NCBI RefSeq assembly: GCF_024494385.1
Contig: NZ_JAEVLT010000041.1
Span: 1 to 37,914 of the forward strand
Length of the DNA stretch: 37,914 nucleotides
Direction of reading: 5' to 3'
Origin: Bacillus sp. EB600
GTDB lineage: Bacteria > Bacillota > Bacilli > Bacillales > Cytobacillaceae
Positions 16,302-24,967 of this stretch are shown piece by piece. Made by a program: the position numbers and the translations under genes. The notes under the pieces were generated by a model that was not told the origin of the DNA, made no database searches, and saw only the letters and a list, made by a program, of their open reading frames with translations. The first letter of the stretch is position 1. Each line of letters begins with the position of its first letter.

Positions 16302-17378
16302 TTAGACAATATACTTAATACGCTGTTTTTCCGCATGCCGTTCGATTGCAAGGGCAACGAGGCGCTCAATTAAGTTTGGATAATTAAGACCAGTTTCTTT
16401 CCACAATAACGGGAACATACTGATTGGGGTAAAACCTGGCATAGTATTTACTTCATTAATCAATGCCTTCCCATCTTTTGTTAAGAAGAAGTCCGCACGT
16501 ACTAGTCCAGAGCAAGCTAATGCTTTAAACGCTTTAATTGCCATCATTTTAATTTGAGCGAATTCATCTTCCTGAATTTCTGCCGGAATAACTAAATCGG
16601 TACTTTCATCTTCATATTTCGCCTTATAATCATAAAAATCCTTTTTCGGAACAATTTCTCCAGGAACGGAACATTGTGGTTCGTCATTTCCAAGGACAGC
16701 AACTTCTACTTCACGTGCAATAACGCCCTCTTCAATAATTACCTTCCGGTCAAACTGAAATGCTTCGCCAAATGCAGCTTCCAATTCTGATCGATTCGTA
16801 CATTTACTAATTCCAACACTTGATCCAAGGTTAGCCGGTTTTACAAAGCAAGGGTAGCCAAGTTCAGTTTCTACTTGTTGATAAGCTTCTGTCTTGGCCT
16901 TTTCCCATTCACTGCGAATAAAAGCAACATATTTCACTTGAGCAAGTCCGGCTTGTGCAAAAATATTTTTCATAATTACTTTATCCATGCCGGCAGCAGA
17001 AGCAAGCACACCGTTCCCAACATAAGGAAGGTTAAGCAGTTCAAGTAAGCCCTGAACTGTTCCATCTTCCCCATTTGGTCCATGTAAAAGTGGAAAAATC
17101 ACATCAAGCGGAGAATCATCTTGTTCAGCCTGGAAAAGGGTTGTGGCCAATGATAAAGGAGAAATTTCTTTTCCAGTTGAAAATTGAAGTTCATTCACAT
17201 TTTCAACTGGCTTCTTTAACTCTGTTCCTTTTATCCATTGGCCTTTGGTGGTTATGTAAATTGGATAAACTTCAAATTTTTCGAGATCTAATGCTTTTAT
17301 AACAGCAAAAGCAGTTTGTAATGATACTTTGTGTTCGGCAGATTTTCCCCCGTATAATAAACCGAGTTTTGTTTTCAT
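16302..17378 (-). CDS. ddl: D-alanine--D-alanine ligase
   Basis: 358 aa, ATP-grasp enzyme making D-Ala-D-Ala. Visible are LLYGGKSAEHKVSL at the N-terminus, HGPNGEDGTVQGLLE, the VKPANLGSSVGISK loop, GLVRADFFLTKDGKALINEVNTMPGFTPISMFP at the metal/ATP site (E, N). Two ATGs are adjacent; the second (17378) has the better spacing from GGAGGG. It forms an operon with murF. Confidence 0.95.
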   Translation of the reverse strand: MKTKLGLLYGGKSAEHKVSLQTAFAVIKALDLEKFEVYPIYITTKGQWIKGTELKKPVENVNELQFSTGKEISPLSLATTLFQAEQDDSPLDVIFPLLHGPNGEDGTVQGLLELLNLPYVGNGVLASAAGMDKVIMKNIFAQAGLAQVKYVAFIRSEWEKAKTEAYQQVETELGYPCFVKPANLGSSVGISKCTNRSELEAAFGEAFQFDRKVIIEEGVIAREVEVAVLGNDEPQCSVPGEIVPKKDFYDYKAKYEDESTDLVIPAEIQEDEFAQIKMMAIKAFKALACSGLVRADFFLTKDGKALINEVNTMPGFTPISMFPLLWKETGLNYPNLIERLVALAIERHAEKQRIKYIV

Positions 17379-17552
17379 CATATACCCTCCAAATTTTCAT
17401 TCGCCTTATATTTTATCACGATATAGGAATAAAGAAAGGAAATCTAGTCCTTGTTTTCATCTCTATTTTTCTTATATTTTATGTATTAGGTAGCTTGCTT
17501 AAAAACTAATTTACAAAAACGCTGTCCCCATGTTGTTGTCACTTTTACCTGC

Positions 17553-17584
17553 AAAAAAGTCTCTCCATGGGAACGGAGAGACTT
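17553..17584 (-). terminator. terminator of the 17603-18379 gene
   Basis: A 10-bp perfect stem AAGTCTCTCC / GGAGAGACTT with an 8-nt loop, followed by a T-run on the minus strand. Confidence 0.9.
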
Positions 17585-17602
17585 CTGGAAGGAATTACTT
17601 GT

Positions 17603-18379
17603 TTAAACAATGTACAGTTTCCACTCTTTTGTCTTTTTGTCATAGATGATTTTCGCGTGGCACTCTTCTGTAGAAATCTGTTCATATTCTTCATACATAT
17701 CATCCATATTGGCAAAGTCTCCAATGACCCATACTGGAATCTCAATTTTTGTGCGTTGGTTATCTGCATCCTTAATCGAAATACAAATTCCTTCTTTAAT
17801 AAACGGTGTTAATGAGAGCAAAATTTCTTTATTTACGTTTGGATATATCCGTCTTTTGCGAATCCCTAATAAAGACTTTTCTTGTTTAAGCTTTCCTAAC
17901 TTACTTGCGATTCCGCTGCTTAATAATTGAAAAAAATCTTTAAAGCTGCGGTAATAAATTTTGTTGAACCAGCCATCATCATGAGCTAAGTAAACAAACC
18001 GATTGTTTAGTTTACTGTAAAAAGGGATTTTTAAATGGTGCTTTAAATGGCCTAAATATAATAATTCCGCTATTTCATGGCCAGTAAGTTCATTTAAACC
18101 TTCTTCTTCAAAAAAATCAATCCAGCAAAAGTCTCCGTACCGGTAAACATCTTCTTCTGCTAATTTATTAACGCGATCATCGGGACAATATTCGAGTAAT
18201 GTGTGGATATTAAAATCAGTATCATCAAAACGATGCTTTAATAAGAGCAAGTTATTTAATGAACCTGAAAAAGCGTAGGCAAACTCCTCAAACTCAATGC
18301 CATATGAAAGAACATATTGGTCTGCTTGGTTTAAATGGACATAGATGAGGTCCCGTACGTCTTGATGATGTTTTTTCAA
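17603..18379 (-). CDS. conserved protein of unknown function, TTG start
   Basis: 258 aa, soluble, acidic and aromatic-rich, without signal peptide, membrane segment or recognised catalytic motif. The middle (FCWIDFFEEEGLNELTGHEI, then HLKHHLKIPFYSKLNNRFVYLAHDDGWFNKIYYR) and the end (ECHAKIIYDKKTKEWKLYIV) look well structured. The start is TTG at 18379 because GGAGGAG lies 7 nt upstream; the frame is open 30 more codons without a ribosome site. I recall relatives in other Bacillaceae, some carrying a transporter name that this soluble sequence cannot support. Monocistronic with its own terminator. Confidence 0.8.
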   Translation of the reverse strand: MKKHHQDVRDLIYVHLNQADQYVLSYGIEFEEFAYAFSGSLNNLLLLKHRFDDTDFNIHTLLEYCPDDRVNKLAEEDVYRYGDFCWIDFFEEEGLNELTGHEIAELLYLGHLKHHLKIPFYSKLNNRFVYLAHDDGWFNKIYYRSFKDFFQLLSSGIASKLGKLKQEKSLLGIRKRRIYPNVNKEILLSLTPFIKEGICISIKDADNQRTKIEIPVWVIGDFANMDDMYEEYEQISTEECHAKIIYDKKTKEWKLYIV

Positions 18380-18765
18380 AGCGAAACTCCTCCGATCATA
18401 AGAAAGGCGAAACACCCGTCTAGCGAAATTCACTGGGCTACCCGATGCTGGACAGTTCTCCTTGTTCAAGAATTTAATTTATCTTTGCTTATTTTTATAG
18501 CATAAGGAAACATCCTTTTAAACTGTCGTTACTTTATTAATCTTATCAAAGAATAGGTCAAATAGCTTATTTCATTTATTTTACAATTTGGGTCTAAAGC
18601 TAACTAATTTGTCATATACAATCGTACGACCTAATCATATTACAAGCTTTGTTATTTTATCCACTTTTGCCGCCTATATTGGCAAAAATATTTATTCTTT
18701 TATTTCCATTATGAGTAAATTTGTTATAAACTTAAATTTGAATTTTATAAAAGTGAAGGTGGACC
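18380..18765. other. divergent intergenic region
   Basis: 386 bp, strongly AT-rich, between the unknown gene at 17603-18379 (minus) and the DedA gene (plus). It should hold both promoters. No convincing -35/-10 pair, repeat or small gene was found. Confidence 0.4.
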
Positions 18766-19347
18766 ATGTCAGATTTTATTTATTCTATCTTAATGACGTT
18801 ATCGTCCCTCGGCTATTTTGGGATTGCTCTAGGGCTTATGATTGAAATTATTCCAAGTGAAATTGTGTTAGGCTATGGAGGCTACTTGATCTCAAAAGGG
18901 GTCCTTAATTACCCATTGGCTGTGATAGCAGGCGTTATCGGCGGAACGATTGCACAGTTATTTTTATATTGGGCAGGTTATTACGGCGGCCGCCCATTCT
19001 TAGAGAAGTACGGAAAATATGTATTTATAAAAAAGAGACAAATCGATATGTCTGAACAATGGTTTGAAAAATATGGAGCCGGTGTTATTTTTTCAGCCCG
19101 TTTCATCCCAGTTGTAAGACACGCTATTTCCATTCCTGCCGGTATTGCGAAAATGCCGTTCAGCAAATTCACACTCTATACAGTGGCGGCCATTTTACCC
19201 TGGTCGATTCTATTCCTCTATTTAGGTGAAATTCTCGGAAAAAACTGGGCAAATATAAAAACTTATGCAGAACCATATGTTATGCCGATTATCATTGCAG
19301 CAGTTATTATTGGGGTGATTTACTATTTGATTAAACGTAAAAAATAA
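18766..19347 (+). CDS. DedA family (VTT domain) membrane protein
   Basis: 193 aa. The DedA hallmarks are ..E..PSEIVLGYGGYL.., the GGTIAQLFLYWAGYYGGRPFLEKYGKY segment, and F.AR..P..R...S.PAGIAKM (FSARFIPVVRHAISIPAGIAKMP). Members are thought to move lipids (undecaprenyl phosphate or phosphatidylethanolamine) or act in proton-driven homeostasis; sequence does not tell which. The ATG follows GAAGGTGG by 3 nt. It has its own terminator. Confidence 0.88.
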   Translation: MSDFIYSILMTLSSLGYFGIALGLMIEIIPSEIVLGYGGYLISKGVLNYPLAVIAGVIGGTIAQLFLYWAGYYGGRPFLEKYGKYVFIKKRQIDMSEQWFEKYGAGVIFSARFIPVVRHAISIPAGIAKMPFSKFTLYTVAAILPWSILFLYLGEILGKNWANIKTYAEPYVMPIIIAAVIIGVIYYLIKRKK

Positions 19348-19368
19348 AACCACCTTTGAGGTGGTTTT
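19346..19368 (+). terminator. terminator of the DedA gene
   Basis: A 10-bp perfect stem AAAACCACCT / AGGTGGTTTT with a 3-nt loop; it begins within the stop codon. The descending arm supplies four T. Confidence 0.8.
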
Positions 19369-19407
19369 ACTCGTAAAGTAAATAAGAAAAGGGTTTGAAC
19401 ATAGATA

Positions 19408-19470
19408 ACTGTCCATCTCCAGCGCCCAGCAACTAGTGTACTTCGTCTAACAGGCGCTTCCGCTTTTATT
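19408..19470 (-). repeat. dispersed intergenic repeat, copy B (short form)
   Basis: On the minus strand it begins AAAAGCGGAAGCGCCTG and ends GAAGTACACTAGTTGCTGGGCGCTGG. Only about 60 bp: the two ends of copy A joined, without the 190-bp middle. It abuts the stop of kimA. Confidence 0.7.
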
Positions 19471-21289
19471 TTTTAAAATGATATGGCAATGTTGAGATAA
19501 TAACGTTCTTTTTAAAAAGAAGGTACGTACGTATTAAAAAGCTTGATTGATTGTGTAGAATATTATGCCAACTTTTTTTCGTAATAAATTGTGGAATCAA
19601 AACGGTCACCCGATAATTGTTCTCGCGAGCTTTATGTTCAACCGTATCAATAAACTTCGATAACGGGTGCAGAACACTGCGGTAATGTGAGTGCAATGTG
19701 ACGAGACGGACATTCGGCTGCCACTTTTGCCATTTTTCTGCAAAGCGCTTTTCATCCTCACGATCAAACGAAACATAAACAGCAAAAATTTGATCCGTTA
19801 ATGACTTTGCGTAATTAATCGAGTTTTCAACCACTTTCGTAATCCCCGCAACAGGAACAATAATGACATTCCCTTCAATTGGAGGAGCTGGTGAGTCTGG
19901 ATAGATCCTTAACTGTTCTCCAACTGCCTCATAGTGTTGATTTACCCTGTGAAAAATATATACCATTACTGGCAAAAAGATAAAAACAAACCAAACTTGA
20001 GTAAACTTCGTTATAAACAAAATCATTAATACTGTCAGCGTGATCAAGGCCCCAATTAGATTGGCTGTTAATTTGCCAACCCACCCGGCAGGCCGTTCAC
20101 GCACCCATTTCCTTATCATTCCGGTTTGGGATAACGTGAATGGGATAAAGACCCCGACTGCGTAAAGTGGAATTAAGTGCTCTGTTTGCCCATGAAAGGC
20201 AATAATTAATAGGATCGAAGCAAAACCAAGGGAAACAATTCCATTTGAGTATCCCAGACGGTCTCCTCTTATAGTAAACATTCTTGGCATATATTTGTCA
20301 CTGGCAAGGTTAAAGGCTAGTAACGGAAATGCTGAAAACCCAGTATTGGCTGCAAGCACCAAAATAAGAGCCGTTGTTCCTTGGACAAAGAAATACAGAT
20401 AGTTTCGGCCAAACGTTGTCTCGGCAATTTGTGAGACAACTGTTTCGTCCGGTTTAGGCGATATCCCGTAATAGTAGGCTAAAAAGGTAATACCTGAAAA
20501 TAGGATAGCTAATAAGGATCCCATCAGAATTAACGTTTTGGCAGCGTTACGTGGTGCAGGGTCCTTAAAATTAGGAATTGCATTCGAAATTGCTTCAACC
20601 CCAGTTAGTGCCGAACAACCTGATGCAAAAGCTCTTAACAGTAGAAATAAGGTAATTCCTGAAACGGGTGTGCCGATTGATGCAGACATCGGTGCTGAAA
20701 CATTGCCCGTAAGGATTTTATAGATTCCTACACAAATGAGGACAACAAGTGCAATAACAAACAAATAAACTGGATAGGCCAGGATGGTAGCCGACTCCGT
20801 GAGCCCGCGCAGATTTAAAATTGTAATACATACCACCAATATAACTCCAATGATAACAGTATGAGGATGGAGGCTTGGAAAGGCAGAAGTAAGCGCATCC
20901 GTACCTGCTGAAACACTTACAGCAACTGTTAAAATGTAATCCACCAATAAGGAACCGCCAGCAATTAATCCTGCATTTACACCCAGGTTTTCCTTAGAAA
21001 CAACATAGGCTCCGCCCCCATGAGGATAAGAGAAAATAATTTGTCGATAAGATAAAATTAGTGCTGCCAGAAGGAATAATACACCTATGGCAATCGGAAC
21101 GGAATACCAATATGCAATGGCCCCCACTGTAGCCAGTACTAGTAGAATCTGCTCTGTACCATAAGCTACTGAAGACAATGCATCTGATGATAAAACGGCT
21201 AAGGCCTTAATTACGTTTAGTTTTTGATGTCCAAGTTCCGTTGATTTCAAAGGACGCCCGATTAAAAATCTTTTAATCGTAGAGAGCAT
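19466..21289 (-). CDS. kimA: potassium uptake protein KimA (APC superfamily)
   Basis: 607 aa from the ATG at 21289, the same length as B. subtilis KimA (formerly YdaO). Twelve or so membrane helices (about 25-460) begin with ALAVLSSDALSSVAYGTEQIL, and a cytosolic C-terminal domain ends LPYHFKK, as in KimA. KimA is a high-affinity K+/H+ symporter inhibited by c-di-AMP binding its C-terminal domain. The start is set by GGTGGGTG 6 nt upstream; an ATG six codons earlier is less likely. No ydaO-type c-di-AMP riboswitch is visible upstream. Confidence 0.9.
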   Translation of the reverse strand: MLSTIKRFLIGRPLKSTELGHQKLNVIKALAVLSSDALSSVAYGTEQILLVLATVGAIAYWYSVPIAIGVLFLLAALILSYRQIIFSYPHGGGAYVVSKENLGVNAGLIAGGSLLVDYILTVAVSVSAGTDALTSAFPSLHPHTVIIGVILVVCITILNLRGLTESATILAYPVYLFVIALVVLICVGIYKILTGNVSAPMSASIGTPVSGITLFLLLRAFASGCSALTGVEAISNAIPNFKDPAPRNAAKTLILMGSLLAILFSGITFLAYYYGISPKPDETVVSQIAETTFGRNYLYFFVQGTTALILVLAANTGFSAFPLLAFNLASDKYMPRMFTIRGDRLGYSNGIVSLGFASILLIIAFHGQTEHLIPLYAVGVFIPFTLSQTGMIRKWVRERPAGWVGKLTANLIGALITLTVLMILFITKFTQVWFVFIFLPVMVYIFHRVNQHYEAVGEQLRIYPDSPAPPIEGNVIIVPVAGITKVVENSINYAKSLTDQIFAVYVSFDREDEKRFAEKWQKWQPNVRLVTLHSHYRSVLHPLSKFIDTVEHKARENNYRVTVLIPQFITKKSWHNILHNQSSFLIRTYLLFKKNVIISTLPYHFKK

Positions 21290-21380
21290 GTAATTCACCC
21301 ACCACATTTAAAGTTAAATTCACCCGCTTGATTCTATCATAACTAACAAATGGAAATGAGTAATTTTTTTCGACAAATAC

Positions 21381-21445
21381 GAAAAGCGGAAGCGACCGAA
21401 TTAACGAACGTCGACTAAAACCCGCCACGTCCTGTGCGTCGAAGC
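21381..21445 (+). repeat. dispersed intergenic repeat, copy C (partial)
   Basis: Starts GAAAAGCGGAAGCG like copy A and ends CACGTCCTGTGCGTCGAAGC, a block that copy D carries in reverse orientation. It lies upstream of kimA, between kimA and the ogt terminator. Confidence 0.7.
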
Positions 21446-21485
21446 AAAATTCAAAGATAGTACAACATTATGAAAAAAACAAAAA

Positions 21486-21523
21486 ACTGCTTGGATGATC
21501 TAATAAGGATCCTCCAAACAGCT
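21486..21523 (-). terminator. terminator of the MFS-ogt operon
   Basis: On the minus strand a long imperfect stem (CTGTTTGGAGGATC / GATCATCCAAGCAG) closes over a 7-nt loop and is followed by six T, then further T-rich sequence. Confidence 0.8.
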
Positions 21524-21529
21524 TTTTAA

Positions 21530-22030
21530 TCAACCTTTTGAGCTCTGTAAAAAGCCTTCTGCCTCAAGCAGCTTTTCTTTAAAGGATGTCCGGTTTCCGG
21601 CATATCCCACTAAATCTCCTCTTTTTCCAATAACCCTGTGACAGGGAATAATAATCGGCAATTGATTTGCTTTGTTTGCTTGGCCAACAGCTCTGACAGA
21701 TTTCGGATTCCCGATCATTTCCGCCACATCGGCATAACATCTCACTTCTCCATAAGGAATCGTCAGCAGAGCCTTCCATACCTTTTTTCGAAAATCGGTT
21801 CCTTCAATCGAAAGGGGTAGATCAAATTCCTTTCGTTTACCATTAAAGTACTCATCTAACTGACAGATGGCCTGACCACAAAGTTCTTGGTCCTCAACAA
21901 GAGCGGGATTTTTTTTCAGATACTCTTCCCATTCCTCTTCAAAGATTTCAATTCTTTTTATCCCCGTGTCATCTGCAACAACACGAATTTTACCAAGTGG
22001 TGACTGGTATTCACCATATCCTATTTTCAT
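21530..22030 (-). CDS. ogt: methylated-DNA--protein-cysteine methyltransferase
   Basis: 166 aa. Removes O6-alkyl groups from guanine onto its own cysteine in a suicide reaction. The active site is IIPCHRVIG (Cys130), with the DNA-binding helix-turn-helix YGEVRCYADVAEMIG and RAVGQANKANQLP before it. The start at 22030 (MKIGYGEY) follows GAGGGGGG by 5 nt; an ATG eight codons upstream lacks a ribosome site. It follows the MFS gene by 27 nt and probably shares its mRNA. Confidence 0.93.
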   Translation of the reverse strand: MKIGYGEYQSPLGKIRVVADDTGIKRIEIFEEEWEEYLKKNPALVEDQELCGQAICQLDEYFNGKRKEFDLPLSIEGTDFRKKVWKALLTIPYGEVRCYADVAEMIGNPKSVRAVGQANKANQLPIIIPCHRVIGKRGDLVGYAGNRTSFKEKLLEAEGFLQSSKG

Positions 22031-22057
22031 AGAATCCCCCCTCTTTTCGTCCATTTT

Positions 22058-23278
22058 TTAAGCCTGGGACTTAACGGTACGATTTTTAAAGAGCAAGAAA
22101 AGATAAAGGACCATCGAAATAAATACAGATAGACTCGAAGCTAAATAAATACTTCGGTATCCCAGCAGATGGGCAATTTGTCCAAAAACCATGGCTCCTA
22201 TTCCAATTCCAAGATCAAAGAAGGAGAAAAAGGTCGCGTTTGCCATCCCTTTTCGATTCATTGGGGCTTTATCAATTGCCCATGCCTGCAAGGCCGGCTG
22301 CACACTTCCAAAACCTAAGCCGTAGAAAATAGCAGCTAAGCACAACATAGCAGTATCAGGCAGCCATGCTAACAGGAGCATGGCTGCAAAAATCAATAGT
22401 GCTCCAGGGATCACAACCGCCTGGTGCCCCCTCTTGTCATATAATTTACCTGCAAACAATCTCGTCACTAATACTGCAAGAGCAAATAGTAAGAAATACC
22501 ACTGGATCCCAGCTATATGTTTTTCTGCGGTATATAAAGGCAGGAATGTAGCAATGCCACCGAAGGTAACCGTAATAAAAAGCAAAAGCAATGAAGGCTG
22601 TAAGGCTGTTTTCTCATAAAAATCAAATTTTTCGTCTGCTTTCTTCTTTGGTTTCTGTTCTACCTTTTTGTATGTAATTCTCGATGAAAGGATTAGTGCT
22701 GCCAACCCACATCCAGCACATATAAAGAAAAAGGAAGTAAAGGATAACATGGATGTTAATCCAAGTCCAAGCGAAGGTCCGAATGCCATCGCGATGTTTC
22801 CTGATAAACCAAAGTAACCCATCCCTTCTCCCCGTCTTTTTGCCGGGATTAAGTCGGTAGCAATTGTTCCGGATGCCGTTGTGGAAAAACCCCAACCCAC
22901 CCCTTGGACAACACGCATGACAAATAGGAATAGAATGCTCATTGCAAATGCATACGAGCCAATCGAAACAACAAAAATGGAAAGTCCTAGTAAATAAACA
23001 AATCCACGTCCCTTTGACTCCAGGGCATGACCGGCAAAAGGTCTAAGCAGCAAAGCTGAGAATGTAAAGATTCCTACCACAAATCCGATCAATTGGTCAT
23101 TCCCGCCTAGCTGCTTAACAAAAAGAGGAATCGTAGGTAACGTCATCTGAAATCCTAAAAAAACAAAAAAGTTGGCAAAGAGAATAAAAACAAAATCTCG
23201 TGTCCAAATTTTATCGGTGCCATTACTTTCTTGATGACTTACTTTATTTAATTGTTTATCCATTTTTCCGGTAATCAT
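22058..23278 (-). CDS. MFS transporter (drug-efflux-like)
   Basis: About 406 aa with twelve predicted membrane helices. Family marks are the N-terminal LPTIPLFVKQLG, the loop 2-3 motif variant GHALESKGRGFVYLLG, motif C-like GVGWGFSTTASGTIATDLIPAKRRGEGMGYFG and, in the second half, GKLYDKRGHQAVVIPG. The substrate cannot be read from sequence. The start is uncertain: ATG at 23278 touches AGAGAGG directly, ATG at 23263 is 15 nt from it. A TGATCACTGATCA palindrome-like stretch lies just upstream (about 23290-23304) and may be an operator. Confidence 0.85.
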   Translation of the reverse strand: MITGKMDKQLNKVSHQESNGTDKIWTRDFVFILFANFFVFLGFQMTLPTIPLFVKQLGGNDQLIGFVVGIFTFSALLLRPFAGHALESKGRGFVYLLGLSIFVVSIGSYAFAMSILFLFVMRVVQGVGWGFSTTASGTIATDLIPAKRRGEGMGYFGLSGNIAMAFGPSLGLGLTSMLSFTSFFFICAGCGLAALILSSRITYKKVEQKPKKKADEKFDFYEKTALQPSLLLLFITVTFGGIATFLPLYTAEKHIAGIQWYFLLFALAVLVTRLFAGKLYDKRGHQAVVIPGALLIFAAMLLLAWLPDTAMLCLAAIFYGLGFGSVQPALQAWAIDKAPMNRKGMANATFFSFFDLGIGIGAMVFGQIAHLLGYRSIYLASSLSVFISMVLYLFLLFKNRTVKSQA

Positions 23279-23458
23279 CCTCTCTCGGATCAAAGTGATC
23301 AGTGATCATCCCCAAAATCTCTTGATCAACAAACTATCATTGTTTTAGTATTTTACCATAACTTAGAACAACTTGTGTCATACACTGAATTTATTACTAA
23401 TTGTTTCACATTCAAAGTTTTATCCTCATTATTGAAACTGTTTACCCCAGAGTATAAT

Positions 23459-23490
23459 AAAACGCTTCTACGGTTGGTAGAAACGTTTTT
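23459..23490. terminator. terminator of the DinB-fold gene
   Basis: An 11-bp stem AACGCTTCTAC / GTAGAAACGTT (one G-T pair or mismatch) with a 6-nt loop; T-rich tracts on both strands. Confidence 0.8.
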
Positions 23491-23496
23491 GTTTTG

Positions 23497-23952
23497 TTAT
23501 GCCTCAATTAGTCGTACGAAGGTTTGAATTTGACCCAGGTGAAGGGCTTCGTGATAAACTCCAAAGCCCGCAAGCTCGCCAAAGGTTTCACACCCTAGGA
23601 ATGGTTTTTCTAGCTTTTCTGCAAGTTGGCTTGCAGGGATTTGGTTAATTCGGTTGAGTTGCTCCGTTAGCTGATCCACTAATACGGCAACAGAAGGAAC
23701 ATCACTAGTCCAATCATCTGGTTTCGTACCGCTGCCAAAAAGCTCTTTATAGCTTGCCGGAAGGTTGGCGGAATTAGCCGGAAAGCTAAAGAGAAATTGT
23801 TCTGCAACTGTTAGGACATGTCCAACCATCCAGTGAATATTGTTATTAAATCCTTTCGGCTGAATATCGACGATTTCAGGATTAATGTTTTGAACTCTTT
23901 TGATGAATCTGTCCCTTGTCAGGTTATACTGCTTAAATATTATTTCGCTCAT
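23497..23952 (-). CDS. DinB/YfiT-fold putative metal-dependent enzyme
   Basis: 151 aa forming a four-helix bundle of the DinB superfamily. The likely metal ligands are His in NNIHWMVGHVLT and the HEALHLGQ motif near the C-terminus. Some relatives are bacillithiol- or mycothiol-dependent transferases; others are of unknown activity. Start chosen at the second of two close ATGs (23952), 6 nt after AGGAGG. It is divergent from the SASP gene. Confidence 0.82.
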   Translation of the reverse strand: MSEIIFKQYNLTRDRFIKRVQNINPEIVDIQPKGFNNNIHWMVGHVLTVAEQFLFSFPANSANLPASYKELFGSGTKPDDWTSDVPSVAVLVDQLTEQLNRINQIPASQLAEKLEKPFLGCETFGELAGFGVYHEALHLGQIQTFVRLIEA

Positions 23953-24081
23953 TTTCATCCTCCTAGAATTTCCAAGTTAAGGTTAATTCTATTATGTAAG
24001 ACCGGTTTCTTTCAACTTTTTTGGCTTGGATGAGTTCCTTTTCTCTGTTTAGGAAATCATACTTTAAAAGGAGGAATGAAA

Positions 24082-24336
24082 ATGGCAAGAAAAAGAAAGC
24101 CCCTTGTTCCAGAAGCAAGGAATGAACTCGATCTGCTGAAAGCAAAGGTTGTGAATTCCCAAAGTCCTGAGCAGGCAAAATTTGAGGCAGCTGAAGAAGT
24201 AGGCGTGCCGCTCAAGAATGGTTATAACGGACGGCTTACTTCACACGAAGCTGGCAAAGTAGGCGGGCGGCTGGGCGGCAGCATGGTGCGCGAGCTTGTT
24301 AAAATGGCCCAGAAAAGTATGACAAAAAATAAATAG
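24082..24336 (+). CDS. small acid-soluble spore protein, alpha/beta type
   Basis: 84 aa. Coats and protects spore DNA. The core has the family pattern: KFEAAEEVGVPL (the Glu-X-Ala region cut by the GPR protease on germination), then NGRLTSHEAGKVGGRLGGSMVRELVKMAQ. The basic N-terminus (MARKRKPLVPEARNELDLLKAK) is longer than in the classic SspA/B set. The ATG at 24082 lies 7 nt after AGGAGG; an ATG two codons earlier is too close. Its TAG stop is the first base triplet of, or abuts, a dispersed repeat. Expected to be sigma-G controlled; I could not find a convincing promoter. Confidence 0.88.
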   Translation: MARKRKPLVPEARNELDLLKAKVVNSQSPEQAKFEAAEEVGVPLKNGYNGRLTSHEAGKVGGRLGGSMVRELVKMAQKSMTKNK

Positions 24337-24450
24337 CTTCGACGCACAGGACGTGGTAGTGCCGACGTTGCCGCCATGACGGCGGCTCTATTAGTCGGCT
24401 AATGCCTAACGCTAGTGTACTTCGCTTAACGAACGCTTCCGCTTCTTTTA
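24336..24450 (-). repeat. dispersed intergenic repeat, copy D
   Basis: On the minus strand it begins AAGCGGAAGCGTTCGTTAAG, carries GAAGTACACTAG, contains a small GC-rich hairpin (GCCGCCGTCATGGCGGC), and ends CACGTCCTGTGCGTCGAAGC exactly at the SASP stop codon. Shares its end block with copy C. Confidence 0.7.
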
Positions 24451-24480
24451 GTTTTCGTCGAAATTTATCGGAAAATAAAT

Positions 24481-24508
24481 TTGACAATTTTGTGACAATT
24501 GATAGAAT
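24481..24508 (+). promoter_or_regulatory. sigma-A promoter of the 24533 gene
   Basis: Perfect TTGACA (24481-24486), a 16-nt spacer and TAGAAT (24503-24508), 24 nt before the next start codon. Confidence 0.6.
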
Positions 24509-24532
24509 ATTCAGTATAAGGGGGTTATCACT

Positions 24533-24823
24533 ATGAAAGATAAACAAACTTACGATCTTTACATTTTTAAGAAAACTACCTTTTTTGGAATTTGCATTGG
24601 GTTTGCCATCTTATTAATTAGTTTTTTTGAAAGCGATTTCAACACTGATTTCATTCTTTCCTTTATCGGAATGGGTATCATGATCGCATCAATGGTTACT
24701 TTTGGATTTGGAATGTGCCTGAATCTCATGGATGAGACAACAGATAAAAGTAAAGGCAAAAACACTTCCCCATCCAAAGAGAACCATTATTACTTTTTAG
24801 AAAAGCAAAGCTATTTTTATTAA
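24533..24823 (+). CDS. small two-helix membrane protein, unknown function
   Basis: 96 aa with hydrophobic segments at about 17-30 and 40-64 (FFGICIGFAILLISFF and FIGMGIMIASMVTFGFGMC) and a hydrophilic tail rich in Lys, Ser and Tyr. AAGGGGG lies 8 nt before the ATG and a good sigma-A promoter precedes it. I do not recognise the family. It shares the downstream bidirectional terminator with yhgE. Confidence 0.72.
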   Translation: MKDKQTYDLYIFKKTTFFGICIGFAILLISFFESDFNTDFILSFIGMGIMIASMVTFGFGMCLNLMDETTDKSKGKNTSPSKENHYYFLEKQSYFY

Positions 24824-24927
24824 TATAAGCATCTCACATGATTAATCCTCAAACCGCTCATAGTAAAAATATTCATTCTGAGGTTTTCTATTTATCATGC
24901 ACAACCAGAAATTTCTATGTACCGATA

Positions 24928-24960
24928 AAAAAGAGGATAACCGCTTTGTTATCCTCTTTT
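24928..24960. terminator. bidirectional terminator between the small membrane gene and yhgE
   Basis: A perfect 13-bp stem AAAAGAGGATAAC / GTTATCCTCTTTT with a 6-nt loop. T-tracts on both strands serve the two convergent genes. Confidence 0.88.
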
Positions 24961-24967
24961 CATTGTC

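Noticed and set aside
18380..18469. N-terminal extension of the unknown 258-aa protein
   Set aside because: The upstream TTG has no ribosome site, while the TTG at 18379 has GGAGGAG at ideal distance.
18721..18749. TTGTTA-17-TTTATA as the DedA promoter
   Set aside because: Transcription would begin inside the ribosome binding site, leaving no usable leader.
21290..21530. ydaO-type c-di-AMP riboswitch upstream of kimA
   Set aside because: None of the conserved segments could be recognised, and the space is taken by a repeat and the ogt terminator.
24030..24075. Sigma-G promoter for the SASP gene
   Set aside because: A CATACT -10-like element is present, but the only -35-like GATGA is about 24 nt away, too far for sigma-G spacing.
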